Source: Burkholderiales bacterium (GTDB taxonomy: Bacteria; Pseudomonadota; Gammaproteobacteria; Burkholderiales; Burkholderiaceae_C). Taken from it: 64,000 bases of DNA. Positions 8,934 to 19,935 of the stretch are shown here, piece after piece. How positions within the stretch are numbered: the stretch's first letter is position 1; each line of letters starts with the position of its first letter. Where the stretch lies: the NCBI GenBank assembly GCA_016191525.1, contig JACPOK010000019.1, positions 372,001 to 436,000 on the forward strand, written 5' to 3'. The notes under the pieces are model-generated. The model had not been told where the DNA came from. It worked only from the letters and a program-made list of their open reading frames with translations, and ran no database searches. A program made the position numbers and the translations under genes.

Positions 8934-9727
8934 TTATCTCCAGTTCTTCTTTTTCTTCCAGCGCCGCTCGCCGCGCACGCCGGCTTCCTTCATGCCCAGG
9001 TAGAACTCCTTGATGTCGTCCTTCTCGCGAAGCCGGGCACAGGTGTCTTCCATGACGATGCGGCCGTTCTCCAGTACGTAGCCGTAGTCGGAGGCGTTCA
9101 GGGCCATGTTGGCGTTCTGCTCCACCAGCAGGATGGTTGTGCCGCGCTCGCGGTTGATGCGCACCACGATCTCGAAGATCTCGCGCGTCAGCTTGGGGCT
9201 CAGGCCCAGGCTTGGCTCGTCCAGCAATATCAGGTCGGGCGAGGCCATCAGCGCGCGCGAGATGGCCAGCATCTGCTGCTGCCCGCCCGACAGCAGGCCG
9301 GCATCCTGCTGGGCGCGGTCTTTCAGGATGGGGAAATAGCGGTACACGGCTTCCATGTCGCGCGACACGCCGTCGCGGTCGCCGCGCGTGTAGGCGCCCA
9401 TCAGCAGGTTGTCGCGCACGCTGAGCAGCGGGAACACCTCGCGGCCTTCGGGCACGTGCGACAGGCCCTGCTGCACGATGTGGGCCGGGTCGCGCGCGGT
9501 GATGGCGTTGCCCTTGAATTCAATGCTGCCCTTGCGCGGGTCGATGATGCCCGAGATGGTCTTCAGGATGGTGGTCTTGCCGGCGCCGTTGGAGCCCAGC
9601 ACGGTGGCGATCTCGCCGCGCCGCACCTGCAGGCTGACGCCGCGGATCGCCTTGATGGGCCCGTAGGCGCTCTCGACGTTCGAAAGCTTCAGCACGGGCA
9701 GGTCGCTGATGGCGGGTGGGCTCATGC

Positions 9728-9731
<4 letters not shown>
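8934..9731 (-). CDS. livF: ABC transporter ATP-binding protein, LivF-type
   Basis: The 265-residue ATPase has Walker A GSNGAGKTT near residue 50, signature LSGGQQQ, Walker B LILLDEPSLGLSP and a switch His region following the usual LivF pattern. It drives import by the LivH/LivM permease pair. Its start overlaps the LivG stop by 4 bp, and the acyl-CoA ligase starts 5 bp after its stop, so the genes are co-translated. The C-terminus ends in an unusual very basic tail (RRWKKKKNWR). The symbol reflects family, not proven leucine specificity. Confidence 0.88.
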
Positions 9732-10527
<796 letters not shown>

Positions 10528-10531
<4 letters not shown>

Positions 10532-11604
10532 CGCAGGCGATCCGATTTGGTGAATGACTTCTGCCGCTTGAACAGGCCCTTGCGGTAGAACGGGAACAGC
10601 TGGAAGTACGTGCGGACCTTCAGCCAGCGCCCGTAGATGCCCAGCGGCTCGAACAGCACGAAGGCGACCAGCACGCCGCCGTACACCACCGACTGCAGGC
10701 CGGGCGCCTGGCCAATGGCGGCGGGCAGGTAGTCCTTGACCAGCGAGATGACCTGCGGCATGGAGATCAGGAAGATGGCGCCCAGGAAGGCGCCGTGCAC
10801 CGAGCCCAGCCCGCCTATCACCACCATCAGCAGCAGGTCGATCGACTGCAGGATGTTGAACTGGTCGGGCGAGATGAACTGCAGCTTGTGCGCGTACAGT
10901 GCGCCGCCCACGCCGGCCAGCGCGGCCGACAGCGCGAACGACAGCGTCTTGTAGCGCGCCAGGTGGATGCCCATGCTCTGCGCCGAAATTTCCGAATCGC
11001 GGATGGCCACGAAGGCCCGTCCGGTGGGCGAGCGCAGCAGGTTCAGGATGGCCAGCGTGGAAATCACCGCCACCACCAGGCACAGGAAATAGAAGGCCGG
11101 CCCCGAGCCCATGGACATGCCGAACATCTCGGGCGCCTTCAGGTGCTTGCCCGCGTTGCCGCCGGTGACCGACTCCCAGCGCGCGAACACCTCTTCGACG
11201 ATGAAGCCGAACGAGAGCGTGGCCATGCCCAGGTAGATGCCCTTCACGCGCAGCGCGGGCAGGCCCACCACCACGCCCACGGCGGCAGACAGCGCGGCGG
11301 CGCACAGCAGCGCGATGGGGAAGGGCACGCCGTGCCCGGTGAGGTAGGCCTGCGTGTACGCACCCACGCCCAAAAAGGCAGCGTGGCCCAGCGAGAACAG
11401 GCCGGTGAAGCCGGCCAGCAGCATCAGGCCCAGGCCCACGATGGCGTAGATCAGCACGAAGGTGAGCTGCGCCAGCCAGTACTCCGGAAACACCCAGGGC
11501 GCGGCCAGCAGCAGCAGCATGAGCGCGCCGTACCAGAACACGTGCCCGCCGTGCCTGGCCAGCTTGACGTCCTGGCCGTAGTCGGTCTTGAAAATGAAGC
11601 GCAT
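10528..11604 (-). CDS. livM: ABC transporter permease, LivM-type
   Basis: The 358-residue polytopic membrane protein has about nine hydrophobic segments and the EAA-like cytoplasmic region (IRDSEISAQSMGIHLARYK) that contacts the ATPases. It forms the transmembrane pore together with the LivH-type protein encoded 7 bp upstream. A cytoplasmic N-terminal stretch (MRFIFKTDYGQDVKLARHGG) precedes the first membrane helix. Stop and start overlaps with the next gene indicate a single operon. Confidence 0.88.
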
Positions 11605-11611
11605 TTTGTTC

Positions 11612-12487
11612 TTAGACTTTTTTGCTGAGCCGCTCGCCGAACAAACCGTTCGGTTTGACCATCAGCATGATCAGCACCACGATGTACGCGGCCGTGTCCT
11701 TGAAGCCTTCGGGCAGGTAGAAGCCCGAGAGCGATTCGACGATGCCGATCACCAGCCCGCCGACGATGGCGCCGGGCAGGCTGCCGAAACCGCCGACCAC
11801 CGCGGCGGGAAAGGCCTTCAGGCCGATGAAGCCCATGTTGGCGTGCACGAAAGTGATGGGCGCCAGCAGCAGGCCGGCCACCGCCGCCACCGCCGCGGCC
11901 AGGCCCCAGACGATGCCGTTGAGCCGCTTGACCGGGATGCCCATGTAATAGGCGGCCAGCTGGTTCTGCGAGGACGCCTGCATGGCGATGCCCACCTTGC
12001 TGTAGCGGAACACGGCGAACAGCAGGCCGCACAGCACGGCGGTGGAGGCGATGACCACCATCTGCTCGGCGTTGAGCACCAGTGCGCCAACGTTCCATAC
12101 CTGGTCCTTGTAGGGCACGGGCAGGGCATGCGTTTCGGTGCCGATGCCGGGGATGGTGGTGATGAGCCCGCGCGCCACGTAGCCGATGCCGATGGTGAGC
12201 ATGACGATGGAAAACTGCGGCTGGCCCAGGATGGGGCGGATGACGGCCAGCTCGAGCAGCACGCCGAACAGCGCCATTGCCGCCACGGCGCCCAGCACCG
12301 CCAGCCAGAACGGGAAGTTGAAGAAGGTCATGGCGGCCAGGCCGCAGAAGGCGCCCAGCATCATCAGCTCGCCCTGCGCGAAGCTGACCATTTCAGTGGC
12401 CTTGTAGATCAGCACGAAGCCGAGCGCGATCAGCCCGTAGATGCACCCTTGCGCGATGCCGCTGATCACCAGTTGAACGAATTGCAC
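11612..12487 (-). CDS. livH: ABC transporter permease, LivH-type; first gene of the importer operon
   Basis: The 291-residue membrane protein has eight or so hydrophobic helices and the LivH hallmark start MQFVQLVISGIAQGCIYGLI and the motif GLKAFPAAVVGGFGSLPGA. The start codon is GTG at 12487, preceded by GGAGG at seven bases spacing. It is the promoter-proximal gene of the minus-strand operon livH-livM-livG-livF-acyl-CoA ligase-binding protein-binding protein. The operon is divergent from the crotonase gene, and the 105-bp gap between them must hold both promoters; none is strong enough to call. Confidence 0.88.
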   Translation of the reverse strand: MQFVQLVISGIAQGCIYGLIALGFVLIYKATEMVSFAQGELMMLGAFCGLAAMTFFNFPFWLAVLGAVAAMALFGVLLELAVIRPILGQPQFSIVMLTIGIGYVARGLITTIPGIGTETHALPVPYKDQVWNVGALVLNAEQMVVIASTAVLCGLLFAVFRYSKVGIAMQASSQNQLAAYYMGIPVKRLNGIVWGLAAAVAAVAGLLLAPITFVHANMGFIGLKAFPAAVVGGFGSLPGAIVGGLVIGIVESLSGFYLPEGFKDTAAYIVVLIMLMVKPNGLFGERLSKKV

Positions 12488-12592
12488 CCTCTAGCCTCCA
12501 TGTTTGCTCCGGTTATAGCTTTGCGCGGCACGCAGGCTGTACAGGGTTGACCCGAAAACTGTCGCCTGCACGACGGGGGTGTAATCCCTCAC

Positions 12593-13393
12593 ATGACTGA
12601 CGCCGTACGTATTGAGAAGCTCGACCACGTCACCGTGGTGACGCTGGACCGCGCGGATGTGCGCAACGCGGTGGATTCAGATACCGCGCGCGCATTGCAT
12701 GCCGCGTTTGTCGCGTTCGATGCCGATGCGTCGGCGCGGGTGGCGGTGTTCCACGGTGCCAACGGCCACTTCTGCGCGGGGTGGGACCTGCAGTTTGGCG
12801 CACGCATGGCGCAGCAGGAGGGCGGCCAGGCCGTGCTGTCCGACCTGGACTTCAGCGCGCGGGACGCGCAGCCGCTGGGGCCCATGGGCCCTTCGCGCCT
12901 GCTGCTTGCCAAGCCGGTGATCGCCGCCGTCAGCGGCGCTGCGGTGGCGGGCGGCATGGAGCTGGCGCTGTGGTGCGACATGCGTGTGATGGACGAGGAC
13001 GCTTACTTCGGTGTGTACTGCCGGCGCTTCGGCGTGCCGCTGATCGACGGCGGCACGGTGCGCCTGCCGCGGCTGGTGGGCATGGGCCACGCGATGGACC
13101 TGATCCTCACCGGCCGCAAGGTGGAAGCGCCCGAGGCGCTGCAGATGGGCCTGGCGAACCGGGTGGTGCCCACTGGCACCGCGCGCGAGGCGGCCATCAC
13201 GCTGGCGCAGCAGCTGTGCAAATTCCCGCAGGCAACGATGCTGGCCGACCGCGAAAGCGCCTATCGACAGTGGGACTTGCCCTTGGGCGAGGCGCTGCAC
13301 CAGGAGTGGGAACGCGGCAAGCACCGCATTGCCGACGGCATGCAGGGCGCCGCGCGCTTTGCCGGCGGCGCGGGCCGCCACGGCAAGTTCTAG
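12593..13393 (+). CDS. Crotonase-family enoyl-CoA hydratase/isomerase
   Basis: The 266-residue crotonase-fold protein has the first oxyanion-hole strand HFCAGWDL and the second oxyanion segment SGAAVAGGMELAL, which keeps the first catalytic Glu. In the place of the second catalytic Glu region it reads YCRRFGVPLIDGGT, so one of the two glutamates of classical hydratases is missing. It may therefore be an isomerase or a hydrolase-like crotonase. The gene converges on the thioesterase gene, the two stops sharing the CTAG at 13390-13393. Confidence 0.85.
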   Translation: MTDAVRIEKLDHVTVVTLDRADVRNAVDSDTARALHAAFVAFDADASARVAVFHGANGHFCAGWDLQFGARMAQQEGGQAVLSDLDFSARDAQPLGPMGPSRLLLAKPVIAAVSGAAVAGGMELALWCDMRVMDEDAYFGVYCRRFGVPLIDGGTVRLPRLVGMGHAMDLILTGRKVEAPEALQMGLANRVVPTGTAREAAITLAQQLCKFPQATMLADRESAYRQWDLPLGEALHQEWERGKHRIADGMQGAARFAGGAGRHGKF

Positions 13394-13800
13394 GCTTTCT
13401 TGGGAATGGGCCGCGGCTTGCCGCCCTCGTCGATGGCCACGTAGGTGAGCGATGCTTCCGTCACCTTCACATACTGGCCCTGGGCGCGGAAGCGCTCGGC
13501 GTACACCTCGACCTGCACCGTGATGGAGGTGTTGCCGATGCGCGTGACGTGCGCGAAGAAGCTCAGGATGTCGCCCACCCGCACCGGCTGCTTGAAGATG
13601 AACTGGTTGACGGCCACCGTGGCCATGCGCCCGTCGACATAGCGCGCGGGCACCACCGAGCCGGCCAGGTCGACCTGGGCCATGACCCAGCCGCCGAAGA
13701 TGTCGCCATTGGCGTTGCAGTCCGCCGGCATGGGAATGACCTTGAGGACGAGCTCCTTGTCGGTGGGCAGGGCGGCCGGGGCGCTTGAATTGGTGGACAT
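13390..13800 (-). CDS. Acyl-CoA thioesterase, YciA-like hotdog protein
   Basis: The 136-residue single-hotdog thioesterase has the family start ELVLKVIPMPADCNANGDIF, GGWVMAQVDLAG and the strand VNQFIFKQPVRVGD. The Asn-Gly-Asp-Ile-Phe-Gly segment carries the conserved acidic residue of the YciA/BACH group. It hydrolyses a range of acyl-CoAs to free CoA. The ATG at 13800 is chosen because the family normally begins here, with about 15 residues before the conserved core. Its gene is divergent from the ABC exporter gene. Confidence 0.85.
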   Translation of the reverse strand: MSTNSSAPAALPTDKELVLKVIPMPADCNANGDIFGGWVMAQVDLAGSVVPARYVDGRMATVAVNQFIFKQPVRVGDILSFFAHVTRIGNTSITVQVEVYAERFRAQGQYVKVTEASLTYVAIDEGGKPRPIPKKA

Positions 13801-13845
13801 GGGCACAATCTCTCTTCTGATGTCTTCAACTCCTGATTGTCCCTG

Positions 13846-15693
13846 ATGCGCGGCGCCGGCCAATCTTCTGCATCCAACGCCGCGCCCGCGCCCGAGGCCC
13901 GGCCCGCCCAGTCGGACTGGGCCACGCTGCGGCGCCTGCTTCCCTACCTGTGGCAATACAAGCTGCGCGTGGTGGCGGCGCTGCTGTTCATGGTGGGCGC
14001 CAAGCTGGCCAATGTGGGCGTGCCGGTGCTGCTGAAGACGCTGGTCGATGCGATGAGCTTCAAGCCGGGCGACGCGGCGGCGATGCTGGTGGTGCCGGTG
14101 GGCCTGCTGCTGGCCTATGGGCTGCTGCGCCTTTCCACTTCGCTCTTCACCGAGCTGCGCGAGCTGGTTTTTTCCAAGGCTACCCAGGGCGCGGCGCGCA
14201 GCATCGCGCTGGAAACCTTCCAGCACCTGCACGCCCTGAGCCTGCGCTTTCACCTGGAGCGGCAGACCGGTGGCATGACGCGCGACATCGAGCGCGGCGT
14301 GCGCGGCATCGAATCGCTGATCTCGTATTCGCTGTTCAGCATCGTGCCCACGCTGATCGAGGTGGTGCTGGTGCTTACCATCCTGGGCGTGAAGTTCGAC
14401 GCCTGGTTTGCCTGGATCACGCTGGCCGCGCTGGTGCTGTACATCGTGTTCACCGTCAGCATCACCGAGTGGCGCACCAAGTACCGCAAGCAGGCCAACG
14501 AATTCGATTCGGCTGCCCACACCAAGGCCGTGGATTCGCTGCTGAACTACGAAACGGTGAAGTACTTCAACAACGAAGGCTTCGAGGCCAGCCGGTATGA
14601 CGAAAGCCTCAAGCGCCTGCGCATCGCGCGCCTGAAGAGCCAGACCACGCTGTCGATGCTGAATGCCGGCCAGCAGCTGATCATCGCCATCGGCCTGGTG
14701 ACCATGCTGTGGCGCGCCACCGAAGGCGTGGTGGCCGGCCGCATGACGCTGGGCGACCTGGTGATGGTGAACGCCTTCATGATCCAGCTGTACATCCCGC
14801 TGAACTTCCTGGGCGTGCTGTACCGCGAGATCAAGCAGAGTCTCACGGACCTGGACAAGATGTTCGTGCTGATGGAAAAAGAGCGCGAGATCGCAGACGC
14901 GCCCGGCGCGCAGCCGCTGCACGGCCTGGCGCAGCCCACGGTGCGCTTCGAGAACGTGAACTTTTCGTATGAGCCGGCGCGGCAGATATTGCACGGCGTG
15001 AGCTTTGAAATTCCCGCCGGCAAAACGGTGGCCGTGGTGGGCCCCTCGGGCTCGGGCAAAAGCACGCTGGCGCGGCTGCTGTACCGCTTCTACGATGTCC
15101 AGGAAGGCCGCATCACCATCGCCGGCCAGGACATACGCGAAGTCACGCAGGCCAGCGTGCGCCAGGCCATCGGCATCGTGCCGCAGGACACGGTGCTGTT
15201 CAACGACACGGTGGAATACAACATCGCCTACGGCCGCCCCGGCGCCGGCAAGGCCGAAGTGGAAGAGGCGGCGCGCCAGGCGCGCATCCACGGCTTCATT
15301 GAATCGACGCCCAAGGGCTACGCCACCATGGTGGGCGAGCGCGGGCTGAAGCTGTCGGGCGGCGAGAAGCAGCGCGTGGCGATTGCGCGCACGCTGCTGA
15401 AGAACCCGCCCATATTGATCTTTGACGAAGCCACCTCGGCGCTGGACTCGGCCAACGAGCGCGCCATCCAGGCTGAGCTGAAAGGCGTGGCGCAGAACAA
15501 GACCACGCTGGTCATCGCGCACCGCCTGTCCACGGTGGTGGACGCGCACGAGATCCTTGTCATGGACGCCGGCCGCATCATCGAGCGCGGCACCCACGGG
15601 CAGCTGCTGGCGCAAAGCGGCAGGTACGCCGACATGTGGGCGCTGCAGCAGCAGAGCACCGAGGCCGCGGCAGAAGCGGTTGAGCAAGCCTGA
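13846..15693 (+). CDS. ABC exporter, ATM1/HMT1 half-transporter type (permease fused to ATPase)
   Basis: The 615-residue half-transporter has an N-terminal six-helix membrane domain (about residues 40-320) followed by an ATPase domain with Walker [11 protein letters not shown]-loop VPQDTVLFND, signature LSGGEKQ and Walker B PILIFDEATSALD. The sequence style (LLNYETVKYFNNEGFEASRYDESL) is characteristic of the ATM1/HMT1 group, which exports glutathione-linked or sulfur-containing compounds and affects heavy-metal tolerance. The ATG at 13846 is preferred to a TTG three codons earlier. It stands alone with no metal-regulator gene beside it. Confidence 0.88.
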   Translation: MRGAGQSSASNAAPAPEARPAQSDWATLRRLLPYLWQYKLRVVAALLFMVGAKLANVGVPVLLKTLVDAMSFKPGDAAAMLVVPVGLLLAYGLLRLSTSLFTELRELVFSKATQGAARSIALETFQHLHALSLRFHLERQTGGMTRDIERGVRGIESLISYSLFSIVPTLIEVVLVLTILGVKFDAWFAWITLAALVLYIVFTVSITEWRTKYRKQANEFDSAAHTKAVDSLLNYETVKYFNNEGFEASRYDESLKRLRIARLKSQTTLSMLNAGQQLIIAIGLVTMLWRATEGVVAGRMTLGDLVMVNAFMIQLYIPLNFLGVLYREIKQSLTDLDKMFVLMEKEREIADAPGAQPLHGLAQPTVRFENVNFSYEPARQILHGVSFEIPAGKTVAVVGPSGSGKSTLARLLYRFYDVQEGRITIAGQDIREVTQASVRQAIGIVPQDTVLFNDTVEYNIAYGRPGAGKAEVEEAARQARIHGFIESTPKGYATMVGERGLKLSGGEKQRVAIARTLLKNPPILIFDEATSALDSANERAIQAELKGVAQNKTTLVIAHRLSTVVDAHEILVMDAGRIIERGTHGQLLAQSGRYADMWALQQQSTEAAAEAVEQA

Positions 15694-15770
15694 TCCTTAA
15701 GGACCCTAGGCCATTTCCCTAGGCCCCCCGTCTCCCGCCGTGGTTTCATTTGGTTACATGAGGTGCAACC

Positions 15771-18700
15771 ATGAATCCAGCGCAAATTGCCGGGATAGAT
15801 GACACAGCGGCGCTCCGCCAGGCCTTGGCTGCCGCAGTGCGGGAACGCGACGATGCGATGGCGTGCCTGCATGAGCGCGAGCAGGATGTCGCGAAGCTGA
15901 AGCGGTCGCACGAGGTGCTGGTCTCGACGCTGGACGCGACGAGCGATGGCATCCTCACCCGGCAGCTTGACGGAGCGATCTTCTTCAATATCCGGCTGGC
16001 CGAACTCTGGAACATCCCGGAGCAGGACATCAGTTCGGTCAACGGAGACACCTTGCGGGACTTCAATGAGGAGAGGGTCAAGGACGTTGGGCAGTACCGG
16101 GCGCTGGTGGACGAAGGGCACGCGAACCCCGGGGTGGAAAGCATCGCCGTTCTCGAACTGAAGGACGGGCGGCATCTCGAACGCAGGGCGCGCCCCCAGT
16201 TCATCCAGGGCCGCTGCGTCGGCAACGTCATCACGTACCGCGACGTCACGGACCTGGTCATGCACCAGCGCCAGATGGAATTCAATGCGCGGGTGCTCGA
16301 CAACTCGGGCGCCATGTTCTGGATTGACAGCGACAGCGGCGCCATCACCTACGCCAACCCCGCGGCGTGCACCCACCTTGGCTATTCCAAAGAGGAATTC
16401 GTGCGCTTGCGCGTCCGCTCCTTCGACGTCGCCCTGACTCGCATCCAGGAAGGCATCATCCGGGAACAGACTTCACAAGGGCGCTGCGTGACGTTCGAAA
16501 GCGTGCACCAGCGGCGGGACGGCGTCCGGCGCGACGTGGAAGTTTCGATTTTCCTGACCGAGCATGCCGGGCGGCGCGTATACGTCACGAGCATCAAGGA
16601 CATCAATGAACAAAAAGCCGCGCAACGCGAAAACCAGCGCCAGCAGGCGCTGTTGCTCTCGCTGATCAATTCGATTCCCGACCCGATCGTCTTCAAGGAT
16701 CTTGAGGGGCGTTACCTGGGGTGCAACAACGCGCACACCGAGCTCACCGGCCTGTCGCTCGATGCAGTGCGCGGCCGCAGCTGCGAAGAGTTGTTCCCCC
16801 CCGAAAGGGCCGCGGCGATACGCGAGCGCGACAACGCCACGCTGGCGGCGATGACGCAACGGACCACCGAGGAGCTGGTGACGCTGATGGATGGACGGTC
16901 CGGGACTTTCGAGGCCCTCACCTCGCCGCTGTGGGACGAGCAGGGCCGCCCCCAGGGGCTGGTGGCCGTCTCGCGTGACGTGACCGGGCGCAAGAACAAC
17001 GAGCAGGCACTGCGCGATGCGATGGAAGTGGCGGAAGCCGCCACGCGGTCCAAGTCGGATTTCCTGGCCAACATGAGCCATGAGATCCGCACCCCGATGA
17101 ACGCGATCATCGGGCTTTCCCACCTGGTGCTCAAGACGGAGCTGGCGCCGCGCCAGCGCGACTACATCAGCAAGGTGCAGGCCGCCGGCCAGCACCTGCT
17201 GGGTGTGATCAATGACATCCTCGACTTTTCCAAAGTCGAGGCCGGCAAGGTGGAGCTGGAGCCCGCGGAGTTCGAGATTGAAAAACTGCTGGACACCACC
17301 ACCAGCCTGATCGCCGAGAACCTGGGCGAAAAGGGGCTGGAACTGATCCTGGCCGTGGACCCTTCCGTGCCGCGCAACCTGGTGGGCGACTCGCTGCGGC
17401 TGGGCCAGGTGCTCCTCAACTTCGCCAACAACGCGGTGAAGTTCACCGACAAGGGGGAGATCGACATCGCAGTCAGCGCCCGGGAGCGCACCGGCAACTC
17501 CGTGCTGATCGAATTCCGGGTACGTGACACCGGCATCGGCCTCACGCCCGGGCAGGTGGAGCGCCTTTTCCAGAGTTTCATGCAGGCGGACAGCTCCACC
17601 ACGCGCCGCTTCGGGGGCACCGGCCTGGGCCTGGCGATCAGCAGGAAACTGGTGGAGCTGATGGGCGGCGAGGTGGGCGTGGAAAGCGAGCCCGGCCAGG
17701 GCAGCACGTTCTGGTTCACCGCGAGGCTGGAGGTCGGCCGCACCCAGGTGCGGGACCTGTTGCCCAACCCCGACCTGCGGGGCTGCCGGGCATTGGTGGT
17801 GGACGACAGTTTCCATGCGCGCGCGGCGATCGTCGACATGCTGCACGGCATGACTTTCGACGTGACAGAGGCGTCCACGGGCTATGAGGCCATCGACAAG
17901 GTTCGCGGCGCCGCCATCGAGAACCGGCCCTACGACATCGTCTACCTGGACTGGCGGATGCAGGGCCTGGACGGGATGGACACCGCGCGGCGCATCAAGG
18001 CGCTGGGCCTGGCCTTGCCGCCCATCCTGATGATGGTGTCGGCCTATGGGCGTGAGGAAATGCTGCGCGAGGCCGAGGGCATCGGCATCGATACCGTGCT
18101 GGTCAAGCCCGTGAGCCCGTCCACGCTTTTCGACACCACCATGGACGTGCTGGGACCGCGGCGCCAGGTTGCGGCCGCGGCGCGCGAACTGGCCCCTGCA
18201 GCCGATACCTTCGCCCCACCCGAGTGCCTGCAGGTGATCCGCGGCGCCCGCATCCTGCTGGTGGAGGACAACGACATCAACCAGATGGTGGCGCGCGAGA
18301 TGCTGGAGGACGCGGGCCTGGTGGTGGAAGTGGCCGACAACGGCAAGATCGCCCTGGAAAAGGTGCAGGCGAGCTACTACGACCTGGTGTTCATGGACAT
18401 GCAGATGCCGGTGATGGACGGGGTGACCGCCACGCGCGAGATACGGCGCATCACCAGGCTGGCGCAGATGCCGATCATCGCCATGACGGCCAACGCGATG
18501 GAGGCAGACCGGCGCCGCTGCATCGATGCCGGAATGAACGCATCGGTGATCAAGCCGATCGACCCCAAGGTGCTGTGGGCGACGCTGCTGCGCTGGATAC
18601 CCCCCAACGGCCCCGTCGCCGCGCAGGGACCCGCGCCGGCGCCCCGCGCCGCCGAGACCGCCGCCGGCGGGCTGCCCAGCGGCGTGCCCGGCCTGGACAC

Positions 18701-19040
18701 CGGCCTGGGCCTTGGGCTGGTTATGGGCAACGAGGCCGTCTACCTCAACATGCTGCGCCGCTTCGCGGCCGGCTATGGATCGCTGCCGGCGCAGGTACAC
18801 GAGGCGCTGTCGGCGGGCGATTTGCCGGCCGCTGAGCGGCTGGCGTGCATCGCCAAATCGGTGGCGGGCGACATCGGTGCGACTGAAATCCAGGGGCTGG
18901 CGGCCGAACTGGAGAGGTCGCTTCGCGAATACCAGCCCCCCAACGACGTGCAGCGTTGCCTGCGGGATTTGCAGCGCCCCCTGGCTACCCTGGTCGCGGC
19001 GCTGAACGAGCAGTTGCAGGGCGAGCCGCAGCCCGCCTGA
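15771..19040 (+). CDS. Soluble multi-PAS hybrid histidine kinase with two receiver domains and an Hpt-like domain lacking its His
   Basis: The 1089-residue protein has no membrane segment. In order: an N-terminal coiled coil (about 15-50), three PAS-like domains (about 50-165, 170-285, 290-405), a HisKA domain with His437 in SHEIRTP, an HATPase domain ([18 protein letters not shown]), and a first receiver (VVDDS; acceptor Asp727 in YLDWRM). A second receiver ([10 protein letters not shown]; acceptor Asp876 in [11 protein letters not shown]) and a C-terminal Hpt-like helical region complete it. In that region the phospho-acceptor motif usually read as HTLKG is CIAKS (Cys1026). It senses a cytosolic cue through the PAS domains. 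No separate response regulator gene is near, so its output is unknown. Confidence 0.88.
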   Translation: MNPAQIAGIDDTAALRQALAAAVRERDDAMACLHEREQDVAKLKRSHEVLVSTLDATSDGILTRQLDGAIFFNIRLAELWNIPEQDISSVNGDTLRDFNEERVKDVGQYRALVDEGHANPGVESIAVLELKDGRHLERRARPQFIQGRCVGNVITYRDVTDLVMHQRQMEFNARVLDNSGAMFWIDSDSGAITYANPAACTHLGYSKEEFVRLRVRSFDVALTRIQEGIIREQTSQGRCVTFESVHQRRDGVRRDVEVSIFLTEHAGRRVYVTSIKDINEQKAAQRENQRQQALLLSLINSIPDPIVFKDLEGRYLGCNNAHTELTGLSLDAVRGRSCEELFPPERAAAIRERDNATLAAMTQRTTEELVTLMDGRSGTFEALTSPLWDEQGRPQGLVAVSRDVTGRKNNEQALRDAMEVAEAATRSKSDFLANMSHEIRTPMNAIIGLSHLVLKTELAPRQRDYISKVQAAGQHLLGVINDILDFSKVEAGKVELEPAEFEIEKLLDTTTSLIAENLGEKGLELILAVDPSVPRNLVGDSLRLGQVLLNFANNAVKFTDKGEIDIAVSARERTGNSVLIEFRVRDTGIGLTPGQVERLFQSFMQADSSTTRRFGGTGLGLAISRKLVELMGGEVGVESEPGQGSTFWFTARLEVGRTQVRDLLPNPDLRGCRALVVDDSFHARAAIVDMLHGMTFDVTEASTGYEAIDKVRGAAIENRPYDIVYLDWRMQGLDGMDTARRIKALGLALPPILMMVSAYGREEMLREAEGIGIDTVLVKPVSPSTLFDTTMDVLGPRRQVAAAARELAPAADTFAPPECLQVIRGARILLVEDNDINQMVAREMLEDAGLVVEVADNGKIALEKVQASYYDLVFMDMQMPVMDGVTATREIRRITRLAQMPIIAMTANAMEADRRRCIDAGMNASVIKPIDPKVLWATLLRWIPPNGPVAAQGPAPAPRAAETAAGGLPSGVPGLDTGLGLGLVMGNEAVYLNMLRRFAAGYGSLPAQVHEALSAGDLPAAERLACIAKSVAGDIGATEIQGLAAELERSLREYQPPNDVQRCLRDLQRPLATLVAALNEQLQGEPQPA

Positions 19041-19062
19041 TCCCGACAGCGACAATAGCCAT

Positions 19063-19497
19063 GTGATGCCAACGCCCGGTTCGGCCGCCCTTGTCCTCGG
19101 CGCCTCGCTCAGCGCGGCGGCCGCCATCGCGCACCTCGCCTGCATCGCCATTGGCGGGCCCGCCTACCGCGTCATGGGTGCCGGCGAGCGCATGGCGCGC
19201 GCGGCCGAGGCGGGCAAGCTGCGGCCAACGCTGGTGACGCTGGCGATTACGCTCGTCCTGTTTTCCTGGTCGGCGTTCGCGCTCTCCGGCGCCGGCGTCA
19301 TCGGGCCCTTGCCGCTGACCAAAGTTGCGCTCGTGCTCATCTGCGCTGTCTACCTGGGCAGGGCAGTGGCCTTCCCGTTCCTGAAGCCCGTGTTCCCCGG
19401 CAACTCCGCCACCTTCTGGGGGGTGTCGTCGGCGATCTGCGGCGTCCTGGGGCTGGTGCACCTGTACGGCACACTTTCGCTCTGGCCAACGCTGTGA
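19063..19497 (+). CDS. Small integral membrane protein of unknown function
   Basis: The product has about 144 residues and four hydrophobic segments (about residues 8-30, 50-70, 80-100 and 118-138) with short loops, the first loop carrying GGPAYRVMGAGERMARAAEAGK. The start may be the GTG at 19063 or the ATG at 19066. It follows the hybrid kinase gene by 22 bp and could share its transcript. I recognise no functional motif. Confidence 0.65.
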   Translation: MMPTPGSAALVLGASLSAAAAIAHLACIAIGGPAYRVMGAGERMARAAEAGKLRPTLVTLAITLVLFSWSAFALSGAGVIGPLPLTKVALVLICAVYLGRAVAFPFLKPVFPGNSATFWGVSSAICGVLGLVHLYGTLSLWPTL

Positions 19498-19550
19498 CCC
19501 ACGATTGAGAGGTAAAACGGCCTGCGAGGCGCTCCAGCTGTGCGTGGGGC

Positions 19551-19567
19551 GCTATAAAAAGCAGAGC
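19551..19567 (+). repeat. Dispersed 17-bp core element, intergenic copy
   Basis: The core reads GCTATAAAAAGCAGAGC, matching the GCTAYCAAAANNGGAGC family. The preceding bases GGCGCTCCAGCTGTGCGTGG (19528-19547) resemble the flank seen beside other copies, in the opposite order. This copy lies in the gap before the YdhR-like gene. Confidence 0.6.
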
Positions 19568-19612
19568 AACCGGGTGCCAGCGCCTTCCGCGCGTGCGGGC
19601 TATAGTGCTCGG

Positions 19613-19927
19613 ATGATTACCGCCTTCACTTCATTCACCCTGCCCAAGCCCATCACCCGCGACGAGGCGCGCAGCATCTTCCTGAGTACCGCGCCCAAGT
19701 ACCGCGGCGTGCCGGGCCTGTTCCGCAAGATCTATGTGCTTTCCGAAGACGGCGGCACGGTGGGCGGCATCTATCTGTGGAAGACCCGGGCCCAGGCCGA
19801 AGCCATGTACACCGACGCGTGGCGCGTGTTCGTCAAGGAGAAGTACGGCACCGAGCCCACCGTCACCTACTTCGACAGCCCGGTGGTGGTTGACAACGTG
19901 ACCGAACAGATCCTTTCCGACGAATAA
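19613..19927 (+). CDS. YdhR-like putative mono-oxygenase (ABM/dimeric alpha-beta barrel fold)
   Basis: The 104-residue product begins MITAFTSFTLPKPITRDEAR and contains YRGVPGLFRKIYVLSEDGGT and GGIYLWKTRAQAEAMY. These are typical of the YdhR/antibiotic-biosynthesis-monooxygenase-like dimeric barrel family. Members are small cytosolic proteins, some active on aromatic substrates and many of unknown role. The ATG at 19613 matches the family start; an earlier in-frame start would read through a repeat in the upstream gap. It is followed after 8 bp by the LysE-type exporter gene. Confidence 0.75.
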   Translation: MITAFTSFTLPKPITRDEARSIFLSTAPKYRGVPGLFRKIYVLSEDGGTVGGIYLWKTRAQAEAMYTDAWRVFVKEKYGTEPTVTYFDSPVVVDNVTEQILSDE

Positions 19928-19935
19928 GGCCCGCC

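Noticed and set aside
13390..15687. Long minus-strand frame continuing from the thioesterase across the ABC exporter
   Set aside because: Only the last 136 residues match a thioesterase. The rest is the antisense of the exporter gene and has no motif.
16473..19151. Very long open frame on the minus strand opposite the hybrid kinase
   Set aside because: It is antisense to a protein with clear kinase and receiver motifs. Its predicted product is His/Gln/Arg-rich with no family features, as expected from a GC-rich shadow frame.
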